Below are positions 1 through 7,946 of a stretch of DNA of 64,000 nucleotides, piece after piece. The DNA lies in assembly GCF_021403115.1 (NCBI RefSeq), contig NZ_JAJSSH010000016.1:27443-91442 (forward strand), written 5' to 3'. The notes under the pieces were generated by a model. The model saw only the letters and a program-made list of their open reading frames with translations. It searched no databases and was not told where the DNA came from. Position 1 is the stretch's first letter; every line of letters begins with the position of its first letter. The translations under genes were made by a program, and so were the position numbers. This DNA comes from Sphingobium sufflavum. Its GTDB lineage: Bacteria; Pseudomonadota; Alphaproteobacteria; Sphingomonadales; Sphingomonadaceae.

Positions 1-326
1 AGTTGTTCGGTGGCGCGGGCGCGGACCAGTTCCGTTTTCGGCAGGACGATCTCCAGTCGGACAAGATCGACATGATCATGGACTTCGCACGGGGGACCGA
101 CAGGATCAGCCTGTCGTTGGCCGACGCCAACATCAACACCAGCGCCAATGATGCGTTCAAGTTTATCGGCACCAAGGCGTTCAGCCATGTCGCGGGCCAG
201 TTGCGCTACGACGTGGTGAACGGCAGCGCCCATGTCTATGGCGACCTGAACGGGGATGGCGTGAAGGATTTTGAGCTGGTCATCAACAAGGTTGCGACCC
301 TGGCGGCCACCGACTTCATCTTATGA
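1..326 (+). CDS. RTX-type calcium-binding protein, C-terminal part
   Basis: Only the last 108 or so codons are in the window; the reading frame is open at the left edge, so the true start lies upstream. The visible part opens with a glycine/aspartate-rich nonapeptide (LFGGAGADQF), the typical RTX repeat that binds calcium, then a C-terminal region ending in LAATDFIL. RTX proteins are normally exported unfolded by type I secretion with an uncleaved C-terminal signal and fold outside the cell on binding calcium. A type I ABC transporter (25058-26791) and a TolC homologue (33119-34621) in the same window could serve it, though that link is inferred. The function of the full protein cannot be told from this fragment. 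Confidence 0.8.
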   Translation, partial: LFGGAGADQFRFRQDDLQSDKIDMIMDFARGTDRISLSLADANINTSANDAFKFIGTKAFSHVAGQLRYDVVNGSAHVYGDLNGDGVKDFELVINKVATLAATDFIL

Positions 327-385
327 TGCCCGCCGTTCGCTGATGCGCCCTGTCTGGGGACTGGGTCAGCGGAATGTCGGATAAA

Positions 386-419
386 AAACAAGGGGCGGCA
401 TCACTGCCGCCCCTTGTTT
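386..419. terminator. Bidirectional rho-independent terminator
   Basis: A perfect 15-bp inverted repeat (386-400 with 405-419, 4-nt loop) has an A-run on its left and T-rich sequence on its right. It therefore reads as a terminator from both strands. It separates the two convergent RTX genes. Confidence 0.9.
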
Positions 420-507
420 ATGTTTGTGTTGGTCCGCGTCCGCTCCCGAAGGAGGGACTGGCTCACACGGAACCTGTGCAGGCGGCAATCATGCCGCCTG
501 CGGCAGA

Positions 508-1041
508 TCAGGCGAAGGTGCCGATGTGCAGAGCGCTGGCGCCGCCGGTGATGTACAGTGTTTCCGTCGCGCCGCCGATCTCGATCGTCAGCAGGGCAAC
601 GTCGACATTGCCCTTCTGGGTCAGCGTAGCGCGGCTGCCGAGCTGGCTGACGATGGCCGCGAGGCCGCTCCACGACGAGATGATCGCGTCGCCGTCGCCG
701 TTGATGGCGTTCACGTTGCCCACCACGTCGCTGAAGCTTCCTGCACCGAAGTTGCTGAGAACCAGCGTGTCGCCCTCGGAGAAGTCGAGGTCGTACAGAT
801 AGTCGATGTCGCTCGAGCCTTCGACGGTCGAACCGTTGATGCGGAACTGGTCAGCGCCGTCGCCACCGAAATACTTGTCGTCGCCGGCGCCGCCGTCGAG
901 GATGTCGTCGTAACGACCGCCGCGCAGGTTGTCCGCACCGCCACCGCCGAAGAGAACCGTGCCGTCAACATCGTTCGTCGCGCGGACGTCGCCACCAGCG
1001 TTACCATTCGAGGCATAAGCCTTGCCGTCTGTAGAAGCCAT
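508..1041 (-). CDS. Small RTX (hemolysin-type calcium-binding) protein
   Basis: The 177-residue product has no N-terminal signal peptide. From about residue 30 it carries glycine-rich nonapeptides (LFGGGGADNL, LDGGAGDDKY, FGGDGADQF) that form a calcium-binding beta-roll. The remainder is a Thr/Ser/Ala-rich C-terminal domain ending in LHIGTFA, as expected for a type I secretion substrate. It is much shorter than RTX toxins or proteases, and no catalytic motif is visible, so it may be structural or matrix-binding. The ATG at 1041 follows an AAGGA ribosome site. The gene converges on the RTX gene at the left edge and shares its terminator; the similar DQFRI/DQFRF repeat ends suggest the two are paralogues. 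Confidence 0.85.
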   Translation of the reverse strand: MASTDGKAYASNGNAGGDVRATNDVDGTVLFGGGGADNLRGGRYDDILDGGAGDDKYFGGDGADQFRINGSTVEGSSDIDYLYDLDFSEGDTLVLSNFGAGSFSDVVGNVNAINGDGDAIISSWSGLAAIVSQLGSRATLTQKGNVDVALLTIEIGGATETLYITGGASALHIGTFA

Positions 1042-2219
1042 GATTTTTTCCTTAATTGATGAAGTGAGACGAACTACGGCGCCCTAGGGAATTTTTCTTT
1101 ATTTAACGGGTTTTTAACATGATTGATTGCCACGGGCAAATGCAAAAATGCTTAAATGGAAACTTTGGAGTTAACTGTCTGTCTTCACCAAGTCCTCCGC
1201 CAAGCTTTTGAAATTGCACGGGGTTAATGGCCGTTGAGGAGGAGAGATAATGCTGATGTTTTGCTGCGACAACGGTTTTAACCCTCTCTCCCTGCTCTTC
1301 GCGCTAGTCGCTCGAAAATGCCTAGGGATAAGGCGGAATGCGGCAAAAGGTTCCATTGGGGCGATGGATGAAGTCGTACAGAGGGCGGAAAACTGTCCCG
1401 TTCCGGGTCAAGTCTCTGAAAAATGAACATTTTTAAGTCATAAATTGGGATTTTATAGTTAAGATCCATATTTTCAAATATTGAACCGTTAATCTATGTA
1501 AAATTCCATAAAGTCATGAATAGTTTTTCAAATGGAATTTTTTATGGTTGCAAAACAGGTGGATGGATATTTTTAGTTCGTCGTTGTTTTTGCCCGGACT
1601 GCCCCAATTTCGTGGACATGTCCTCAATCTCCAATGGTTGATTTTGGACTGTTTTGATCGCGATGATAGCGCGAGGGTGGCTGCGGCCCATCTGCATTTG
1701 GGAACGGCGGGTTCCTGCCGATCCGGTAGGAGGCTTTCCTGTCCACGCGCATGGAGCCGTGCGGTGGCTGGCGGAGGCAGGCAGGGGCGGAGGGGCGGTG
1801 CCCGCCTGTGGCGGCCGAGTCGTTTCCGCAATGGCGATGAGGTGAGACATGCCGGGTCGGGGTGAGGCGCGCGCCTGTGCCGCTATCCGTTGCGGTGACA
1901 ACCGGACTTGTGGGGCACGACAGGGTCAGCGCGGGCGATGCGGCCCGGCCGACTTAAAGTGTTGCTTTTGAACTGTTCATACCCGTCGGACGCCGTCGGA
2001 GCATTGCGGCAATAGAAGAGGAGGGGGCTTTAGAGCCGCCTGCGCCCTGTACCGATACGGTACAATATTGGTGACCTGCTGCGGCGCGGCGACTTTTCGC
2101 AATTGCAGAAATTCCGCTCCAATGGTAATTCTTAACCACTTCGCGATTCCTCCAGCCCCCGGTTTTGGAGGATTGTGCGGATGTCCCGTCATCATTGGTT
2201 GCGTTCGTAGGAAACCGTC
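1042..2219. other. Gene-free stretch, AT-rich in its first half
   Basis: No convincing gene is seen on either strand; the short open frames have no recognisable product or ribosome site. Roughly 1060-1640 is clearly AT-rich compared with the high-GC genes around it and presumably includes the promoter of the small RTX gene. It contains an inverted repeat, 1500-1509 (aaaattccat) with 1532-1541. From about 1650 the base composition returns to that of the chromosome. The leader of the PEPxxWA-CTERM gene at 2220 occupies the right end. Confidence 0.6.
2049..2063. promoter_or_regulatory. Perfect 6-bp inverted repeat, candidate operator
   Basis: The sequence gtaccgatacggtac is a perfect dyad with a 3-bp spacer, about 155 bp upstream of the PEPxxWA-CTERM gene. 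Its form suits a dimeric regulator. No regulator can be named from the sequence. Confidence 0.35.
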
Positions 2220-2915
2220 ATGCGTCAGTTCATGAAAATACTGTTGGCGTGCCTGTTTGGGACCGCTTTTGCGGCATCGGCGCAAGCAGCCGTGGTGATC
2301 CACGACTATAATGTCGGGCGGGTCATCACCGTCCAGTATCGCGGCTACATCGACAATGATCATGGCGGCAAATATCTGACCCCGCTGATTACCGCCTTGC
2401 AGACCATCACTTTCACGGGTGTGTCCAACGGCGGCAAGACCTATAATTTCAGCGTTTCGACCAGCAACACGTCGAGCGTGTCTTCGCTGCTGCGCTCGTT
2501 CGCCTTCGATGTGGAAACCGCTAAGTTCAAGTCCGCGAGCGCGACCGGCAAGTTCAAGCAGGTCTATTATAACACCGCCTATCCGCTGAACAGCGGCACC
2601 CGCGACGTCTGCTTCACCGTGACGAGCGCGTCCTGCACCACGCATGACGGCGGCCTGGCCAAGGGGACGACGGCGACCAGCACGTTCAGCCTGACCTTCA
2701 AGGTCGCGCCGGTGAAGGTGGCGCTGGATGACTTTGTGGCAAAGTTGCACACGCTCAATCCGCGCATCGACGGCGAGACCTATTCGATCGCCTATGGCAC
2801 GGCGAGCACCGCGACGCCGGAAACCGCAACTTGGGTGATGATGCTGCTGGGCTTTGGCGCCGTGGGCGGCGCGATGCGTCGGCGGCGCGAACTGTCCCCG
2901 TTGCAGATTGCCTGA
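2220..2915 (+). CDS. PEPxxWA-CTERM sorting-domain protein (variant motif)
   Basis: The 231-residue secreted protein starts with a clear signal peptide (MRQFMKILLACLFGTAFAASAQA). It ends with a tripartite sorting tag at about residues 199-223: a PETATW motif, a hydrophobic segment (VMMLLGFGAVGGAM) and an RRRR cluster. This is the architecture of exosortase substrates; in sphingomonads the usual motif is PEPxxWA. Here the second proline is Thr and the alanine is Val, so recognition may be weaker. The middle is Thr/Ser/Lys-rich without an identifiable domain. The cognate exosortase is probably the one at 15249-16160. A hairpin with a T-tract follows the gene. Confidence 0.85.
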   Translation: MRQFMKILLACLFGTAFAASAQAAVVIHDYNVGRVITVQYRGYIDNDHGGKYLTPLITALQTITFTGVSNGGKTYNFSVSTSNTSSVSSLLRSFAFDVETAKFKSASATGKFKQVYYNTAYPLNSGTRDVCFTVTSASCTTHDGGLAKGTTATSTFSLTFKVAPVKVALDDFVAKLHTLNPRIDGETYSIAYGTASTATPETATWVMMLLGFGAVGGAMRRRRELSPLQIA

Positions 2916-2969
2916 CGCGGGCTGGCCCTGATCGGGATCGGTTGGGGCTTCCATCATCGTGACGCACAG

Positions 2970-3004
2970 GAGCGCGGGGCTGGCACCGGCGCTCTTTTCT
3001 TTTT
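2970..3004 (+). terminator. Rho-independent terminator
   Basis: A GAGCGC/GCGCTC stem (2970-2975 with 2989-2994) is extended inward by G-C pairs and followed by the T-rich run ttttctttttt. It lies about 55 bp after the stop of the PEPxxWA-CTERM gene. Confidence 0.8.
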
Positions 3005-3163
3005 GGCGGGATGCGGAGGCTGGTGGGTGACCCGACGCATCGGTGGCGAGTTGTGTGGATGGGAGGCTTCGGCCCGCTCATGGCGTAGCGATTGAGCGTC
3101 GAATGGCTGGAACTTTGGCCGCAACCGTCATGAAGCATCGGCGTGAGCGGGAGGCCAGCGGTT

Positions 3164-3252
3164 TAGAGCGTGATGACGTTAGATTGACCCGCCTCGTCAT
3201 TGCTTCGCTGCACTCGCCATGACGATTCACGGAAAAGCCATCACGCCCTAGA
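3164..3252. repeat. Dispersed REP/MITE-like repeat, copy A
   Basis: The copy has inverted ends (tagagcgtgatga on the left, ccatcacgccctaga on the right) and an inner core with cgtcattgcttcgctg and ctcgccatgacg. The same elements recur at 14251, 24857, 28832 and 38358. It is the most compact copy with both ends recognisable. Confidence 0.7.
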
Positions 3253-3727
3253 GTGTTTTCGATGCTGACTGTTGATGGTCAACGTCTCGGAAAATGCGGC
3301 ATCACGGGATAGGGGCGTTCTCGCTTTGTGCGGAAGCGCGCAAGGTCGTGCGGATGTGTAGAGGACAGGACCAACTCAGGGCGGCGGTCGAGAGCAGCGC
3401 AGAGCCATCCTCGACCGGCTGCCAGCTATGCGCTTGAGGGATGATGCGACCATTGCCCCGGCTGTTGGGCGATCCGCTGGGCAGTGCGCGGTGCGTGGCT
3501 GGGTCTCGCATGGAGTGATGATCGGTCGACGCCCTGCATCGCGAGGGAGGTGACGCGCAGGACATGGGATACTCGTCAGGATGCGTGGGCGATCCGTTGT
3601 CCCTGTATGAGGGAAGTCATCGCAGCGCGGACCTGTCGGATGCCGACTGTCCGCAGCATGGCGCATCCTGCGCAATCCATGGCTTTATCCAGCGCGTGCG
3701 GGACAGGCGGGCGGTTGTGGCCCCAGA

Positions 3728-3759
3728 GCATGGTCCGATCAATCTGGATCGGACCATGC
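3728..3759 (-). terminator. Perfect 13-bp hairpin, possible terminator
   Basis: gcatggtccgatc at 3728-3740 pairs perfectly with 3747-3759 around a 6-nt loop. It lies 68 bp past the stop of the minus-strand acyltransferase. It lacks a T-run on that strand, so it may act as an mRNA 3' end stabiliser or factor-dependent terminator. Confidence 0.5.
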
Positions 3760-3826
3760 CCTATTCGTCTTGTGATGGGCCGCATTTTTCGAGGCAGCCG
3801 AGGCGCACTCTGCTGCGAAAATGCCT

Positions 3827-4915
3827 TTAATGGACGGCGACGGTCGCCGGCTGGCGCTTCATCCTGCGGATCAGGCCCATCGCGGGCTTTTCGATGAAAT
3901 GCCAGGACAGGGCGGCCAGCGGCAGGGTGAGGGTCGCGTTGGCGAGGGCCAGCAGGCGGCTGTCCGCGATCAGGCCGCTCTGCACGAGCAGCATCATGAC
4001 CGGGAAGGCATAGAGATACATGCCATAGCTATAGTCGGGCCACTTGCCCGACAGGCTGCGCTTTTGCGAGGTCAGGAAGGCGCAGCACAGCACCGCATAG
4101 CCGGTGAAGAGCGTGGCCGCATGGACGTTCACCTGCCAATGCGCCTCCGCCACCGTCGCCGCGAAGAGGAGGGCGCAGATCCACCAGTTGAGCACCAGCC
4201 GCTCCCGCACCAGATAGGCGGCGATACCGAGCGCGAACATGCTCCACAGCCGGTCGAACATGGCGAGGTTGAAGGTGACGCCTTGCCCCAGATGGCTGGC
4301 GATCCAGTCCTGCACGCCGGGGATGCGCCACAGGATGGTGGTGGCGAGGGTGAGCGGCAGGATTAGCCGCCCCATCAGCGCGGGGCGCGTCAGGCCGAGC
4401 AGGGCGAGGACGCCCAGCACGATGTAGCAGCGCACCTCCCACGGGATGGTCCATAGCGAGCCGTTGACGTTGCACAGCGCGCCGTCGCACATCACCCCGG
4501 TCAGGCTGTATTTCGCCGTGAGCAACGACATGTTGCCGACGAGGAAGCGGAACGTCTCCCCCAGCCAATAGGCGGTGCCGGACGCCTGCGAGAAATAGGC
4601 CCCGATCACGGCGGTCAGCGTGACGCATGTCGCGAGCGCGGGCCAGATGCGCAGCAGGCGGCGCAGGGCATATTGGACGACCGAACTGCGGCGCGCGAGG
4701 CTGGCGTAGACCAGAAAACCGCTCATGAAGAAAAAGCCGTTCACGGCGAAGGCGGAAACAGGCTGGGTGCCCAGCAGCCGGGAAAATTCATCCTGCCCAC
4801 TGACATGATGCACCGCCCAATAGCTGTGCGTCCAGATCACGGCCGACGCCAGTATCAGGCGCGTGATGCCGATATTGTTGTTTTCCGCCTTAAGGTCCGA
4901 GTCGCGAAGAATCAT
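3827..4915 (-). CDS. Acyltransferase 3 family membrane protein
   Basis: The 362-residue polytopic membrane protein belongs to the OafA/NodX-type acyltransferase 3 family, which moves acetyl or other acyl groups onto sugars at the inner membrane. Family marks are the early segment GITRLILASAVIWTHSYW (R and H about 11 residues apart), FFFMSGFLVYASL, and RRLLRIWPAL. About ten hydrophobic segments are visible and no SGNH domain is attached. It ends a minus-strand run of flippase, beta-helix protein and acyltransferase, so it probably decorates the exopolysaccharide repeat unit. The acceptor sugar and the acyl group cannot be told from the sequence. Confidence 0.88.
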   Translation of the reverse strand: MILRDSDLKAENNNIGITRLILASAVIWTHSYWAVHHVSGQDEFSRLLGTQPVSAFAVNGFFFMSGFLVYASLARRSSVVQYALRRLLRIWPALATCVTLTAVIGAYFSQASGTAYWLGETFRFLVGNMSLLTAKYSLTGVMCDGALCNVNGSLWTIPWEVRCYIVLGVLALLGLTRPALMGRLILPLTLATTILWRIPGVQDWIASHLGQGVTFNLAMFDRLWSMFALGIAAYLVRERLVLNWWICALLFAATVAEAHWQVNVHAATLFTGYAVLCCAFLTSQKRSLSGKWPDYSYGMYLYAFPVMMLLVQSGLIADSRLLALANATLTLPLAALSWHFIEKPAMGLIRRMKRQPATVAVH

Positions 4916-4985
4916 GGCATGATATACGCGCGCGGAGCGCGGCCTTTCTCATATCCGTTCAGGCCGGATGTCGATGGATGGTGCA

Positions 4986-6182
4986 TCATCGTTCGTTCTC
5001 GATCGATGCGGCTTCGGTGAGGATGCGGGCCTGTATGCCATTGTCGGCCACGCGGCGGCCCGGCTTGCGGTCCAGCCATTGCGCGAGGCGCTGCCCCAGA
5101 TGCCGGGTGCCATCCTGCGAGACGCGATTGTCCGTCATGGTGAGGGCGGTGTTGCCCTGCATCGTAAACTGCGACGTGCGGTTGCCCTGCACGACGGCAT
5201 CCGATGCGTTCTGGAGCCGTATCCACGACTTCCACGGCGCCATGGCGATCACGTCATTGTCCGTCACTCGCGCCTTGTTGACGCCGATGATCGTGATGCC
5301 GTGATAGACGCCGCCGATGACCATATTGCCGCTGACTTCCAGATTTTCGAAGGGCAGGACATTATGGGTGTCGCGGATGAAGATGCCCTGGATCGGGCCG
5401 CCCTTGCCGCGGGAGATGAGGTTGTCGCGGATCACTATGTTGCGGCCCGGTTCCTTCTGGTTGGTCGACCAGAGCTGGATGCCATCGGCATGATCCGCCT
5501 TTGCCGGGGAAAAGTCGGTGATCGTGTTGCCCGCGATCAGCAGGTCGGAAAGGCCGCCGCCGCGCACGCCATCCGTCCGCATCTGGGCGATCTGGTTGTT
5601 GGTGACTTCCACCTTATTATTGTCCAGCAGGCTGATCGCGTGCTGGAGGTTCCGGAAGCGCGACCCGGTGACGGTGAATTCATCGGTCAGGCGGACGAAC
5701 AGGCCGAGGATCTTGCTATCCTCCAGCGGGCCGTCCGGGCCGGTGATGCTGATGTCCGACAGGGTGATGCGGCGCGACTTCGCGACATAGAAGATGGAGG
5801 GCGAGGCCGTGGGCGGCGCCGTGACCGCAAAGGCGAGGTTGCGGAAATGCAGCCCCTCCGACTGAAGGACGTTCATGCCGGAGAGGCGGGCCGGGCGAGC
5901 TGCGTCGGCGGACTCGATGATGACGGTGCCGGACTTGATGATGTTCTTGAGCGCGATGTCGGGGTAGGTGCCCGCCATCAGGCGAATGACCGAACCGTCA
6001 CCGGCGGTGGTCAGCGCCTGAACCAGTTGCTGCCCCGACGATACCGTCACGTCGACCTTGCGCCCCGGACCGATGCCGGCGGCCGATCCCGCCTGCCCCA
6101 GATAGTGCATCGCGGGCACGGCCAGCGCCGCCAGAGCGAAGAGCGGCAGGGCGATCATCCCCAATTTGGTCGACGGCTTCAT
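4986..6182 (-). CDS. Secreted right-handed beta-helix protein
   Basis: The product has about 398 residues. A hydrophobic N-terminal segment (KLGMIALPLFALAALAVPA) acts as signal or anchor, followed by regular strand repeats such as LHFRNLAF, ITLSDISITG, FTVTGSRFRNLQ and VEVTNNQIAQM. This ladder is that of pectate-lyase-like parallel beta-helices (NosD/PbH1 repeats). Such proteins in EPS loci are often polysaccharide lyases or epimerases, but no catalytic residues can be assigned. I chose the ATG at 6182 because AAGGA lies 7 nt upstream; in-frame ATGs at 6188 and 6218 are alternatives. It lies between the flippase and acyltransferase genes, probably in one operon. Confidence 0.8.
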   Translation of the reverse strand: MKPSTKLGMIALPLFALAALAVPAMHYLGQAGSAAGIGPGRKVDVTVSSGQQLVQALTTAGDGSVIRLMAGTYPDIALKNIIKSGTVIIESADAARPARLSGMNVLQSEGLHFRNLAFAVTAPPTASPSIFYVAKSRRITLSDISITGPDGPLEDSKILGLFVRLTDEFTVTGSRFRNLQHAISLLDNNKVEVTNNQIAQMRTDGVRGGGLSDLLIAGNTITDFSPAKADHADGIQLWSTNQKEPGRNIVIRDNLISRGKGGPIQGIFIRDTHNVLPFENLEVSGNMVIGGVYHGITIIGVNKARVTDNDVIAMAPWKSWIRLQNASDAVVQGNRTSQFTMQGNTALTMTDNRVSQDGTRHLGQRLAQWLDRKPGRRVADNGIQARILTEAASIENER

Positions 6183-6236
6183 GACCATGTCCTTCAATCT
6201 AAAGGTGGACCCCCACATATCGCGCCGGGAAATAGC

Positions 6237-7619
6237 TTAGTCTTCCTGAACGGGCCGTGGCCTGACCTTCCCGGTCATTACGTTGATGCCCAGCAGTTTC
6301 CAAACAGAATACATGCTGAAGGCATTTCGCGAAACCAGCACCAGCGTCACCGAAAGCGAAATTCCCGCCAGACCGAAATAATAGCCAGCAACAGGCGCGG
6401 CGACCAATATGGCCAGCGTGCCGATCACCGTCTGGGCGAGCTGGATGCGTTCATGGCCGGTCATGGCCATGACGAGGCCGGACGGGCCGAACATGGCATA
6501 GGCTGCCTGCCCGAAAATCGCGATCTGGAGGACGATTTCCGCAGGGGCGAAATCCTCCCGCACATGGATCAGGATGGGCTGGGCGAAATAGGACAGGACC
6601 AGCGCGATCGGCAGGACGATGATGATGGACAGCCGCGTCGCGGTGCGCGCGATGCGGCCGATGGCGTGCAAGTCCTTGCGGGCATAGGCGGCGCTGATCT
6701 GGGGTGAGAAGAGGCTGAACATCGCCATGCTGACGATGCTGAGCGCGTTGCCGATCTGGAGCGCCACGCGGTAGCGCCCGGCCTCCTCGATCCCGAACAG
6801 GGCCGATGCGGTGGCCAGCGCATACCAGTCCGCGATGTTCAGGAAGATGGCCACGCCCCACAACGGCACCGCGACCCGGAATATCGCCTTGATCGGCGGC
6901 GAATCGGGATGGCGGCCGGGCTTTGCCAGAAACCAGCAGGCCGCGAGGGCGAGCAGGCCGATGATGACCCCGCTGATGGCGGTCGCGATCAGCACCTGCG
7001 ACGCATTGGTAAAGTCCGAGAACTGGATCTGGACGAGGACGACGGCGGGGATGAGCAGCACTTCCACCGCCTGCCCCCAGGAATAGGCCTTTTGCGAGCG
7101 GAGCAGCGCCCCCGCGATCCGGGTCAGCACGCGCGACAGCATGATGGCGATCAGCGCGGCGAGGGCGCCCTGCGGCGCTTCCCCCTGGAACAGCACGGCC
7201 ACGCCATGATTCTGCGCGAAAATGGCGATCATGATGACCAGCGCTACCAGCGCGGAGGAATAGAGGGTGATTTCGAGGATCAGCGCGCGCTGCAATGCAA
7301 CACCGTGCGACAGCGCGGCGGAGCACAGGCGCACGATCGCGAGGTCCAGCCCGCCGACCGCCAGAACCGACAGGAACAGGGCCGACTGGGTGATGACCGA
7401 ATATTGGCCGATGGCGGTCGCGCCCATCTTGTGGCCCAGCGCCAGCGTGATGGCGAAACCGGCGACAAGCGAGAGGCCGCGAATCCCGATGGAGACCAGC
7501 GGCTGGATCTTTTCCCTCAGCTTTATCGTGCCTCGATATTTTTGAACCAGCTGTAGCAAAAGGTCGTCCTTCTCTGTGTCGACGATGCTATGAAATCGGA
7601 GAATTCGGCCATATAGCAT
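6237..7619 (-). CDS. Wzx-type polysaccharide flippase (MOP superfamily)
   Basis: The 460-residue protein has about twelve or more hydrophobic segments. The first after the cytosolic N-terminus reads VSIGIRGLSLVAGFAITLALGHKMGATAIGQYSV (from about residue 43), typical of Wzx/RfbX flippases in the MOP/MATE-like exporter superfamily. Its expected job is to move the undecaprenyl-linked repeat unit from the inner to the outer face of the cytoplasmic membrane. Neighbours agree: beta-helix protein and acyltransferase follow on the same strand, and the polymerase, chain-length and Wza genes lie further along. It is transcribed away from the exosortase accessory gene at 7701, with about 80 bp of shared promoter region. 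Confidence 0.88.
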   Translation of the reverse strand: MLYGRILRFHSIVDTEKDDLLLQLVQKYRGTIKLREKIQPLVSIGIRGLSLVAGFAITLALGHKMGATAIGQYSVITQSALFLSVLAVGGLDLAIVRLCSAALSHGVALQRALILEITLYSSALVALVIMIAIFAQNHGVAVLFQGEAPQGALAALIAIMLSRVLTRIAGALLRSQKAYSWGQAVEVLLIPAVVLVQIQFSDFTNASQVLIATAISGVIIGLLALAACWFLAKPGRHPDSPPIKAIFRVAVPLWGVAIFLNIADWYALATASALFGIEEAGRYRVALQIGNALSIVSMAMFSLFSPQISAAYARKDLHAIGRIARTATRLSIIIVLPIALVLSYFAQPILIHVREDFAPAEIVLQIAIFGQAAYAMFGPSGLVMAMTGHERIQLAQTVIGTLAILVAAPVAGYYFGLAGISLSVTLVLVSRNAFSMYSVWKLLGINVMTGKVRPRPVQED

Positions 7620-7700
7620 CGTTGATAATTGGCAACATGGTCGCCCGATGGCAAAATGGGCGTGCTATGTCAGGCCGACGGTTGGGGCAAAAGAATCGAT

Positions 7701-7940
7701 ATGGAAACTATCTTTGACTGGGTGTCGGTGCTTGCCTTTTCAGGGCTGATCGTCCTGTTTTTAAACCGTTCCGCCATGGATAACCCGCCGGACAGGCTGT
7801 TCCACTATCTGCCCCCCGCGGTCGGTTTCGCCGTGGTGAACTATTTGGGGAACGATGGGCATGAGGTAGCGGCATGGCTTATCTTCGTGTCTATTCTTGT
7901 CTATATCTGGCTTATTCTTAAGCCTTTTAAAAAAAGTTAG
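7701..7940 (+). CDS. Small membrane protein, probable XrtV sorting-system accessory protein
   Basis: The 79-residue product starts METIFDWVSVLAFSGLIVLFL, continues with a short loop (NRSAMDNPPDRLFHYLPPA) and has two more hydrophobic segments before a basic tail (ILKPFKKS). It resembles, from memory, the small accessory protein found beside exosortase V loci in sphingomonads; this needs a profile search. The ATG at 7701 is preferred over an upstream frame extension because the hydrophobic segment begins immediately after it. It is followed within 6 bp by an acyltransferase gene, so the two are probably co-transcribed. The molecular role is unknown; it could help the exosortase or sense its substrates in the membrane. 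Confidence 0.7.
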   Translation: METIFDWVSVLAFSGLIVLFLNRSAMDNPPDRLFHYLPPAVGFAVVNYLGNDGHEVAAWLIFVSILVYIWLILKPFKKS

Positions 7941-7946
7941 GGGCGC

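Larger units (their letters stand above)
3005..3826. other. Gene-free stretch with a dispersed repeat and a hairpin
   Basis: No credible gene is seen; open frames on both strands lack recognisable domains and plausible ribosome sites. The stretch holds one copy of the dispersed TAGAGCGTGATGA repeat (3164-3252) and a strong hairpin (3728-3759) downstream of the acyltransferase gene. Confidence 0.6.

Noticed and set aside
1542..1901. Overlapping open frames in the gap before the PEPxxWA-CTERM gene
   Set aside because: No ribosome site, no recognisable domain, and composition changes across the frame.
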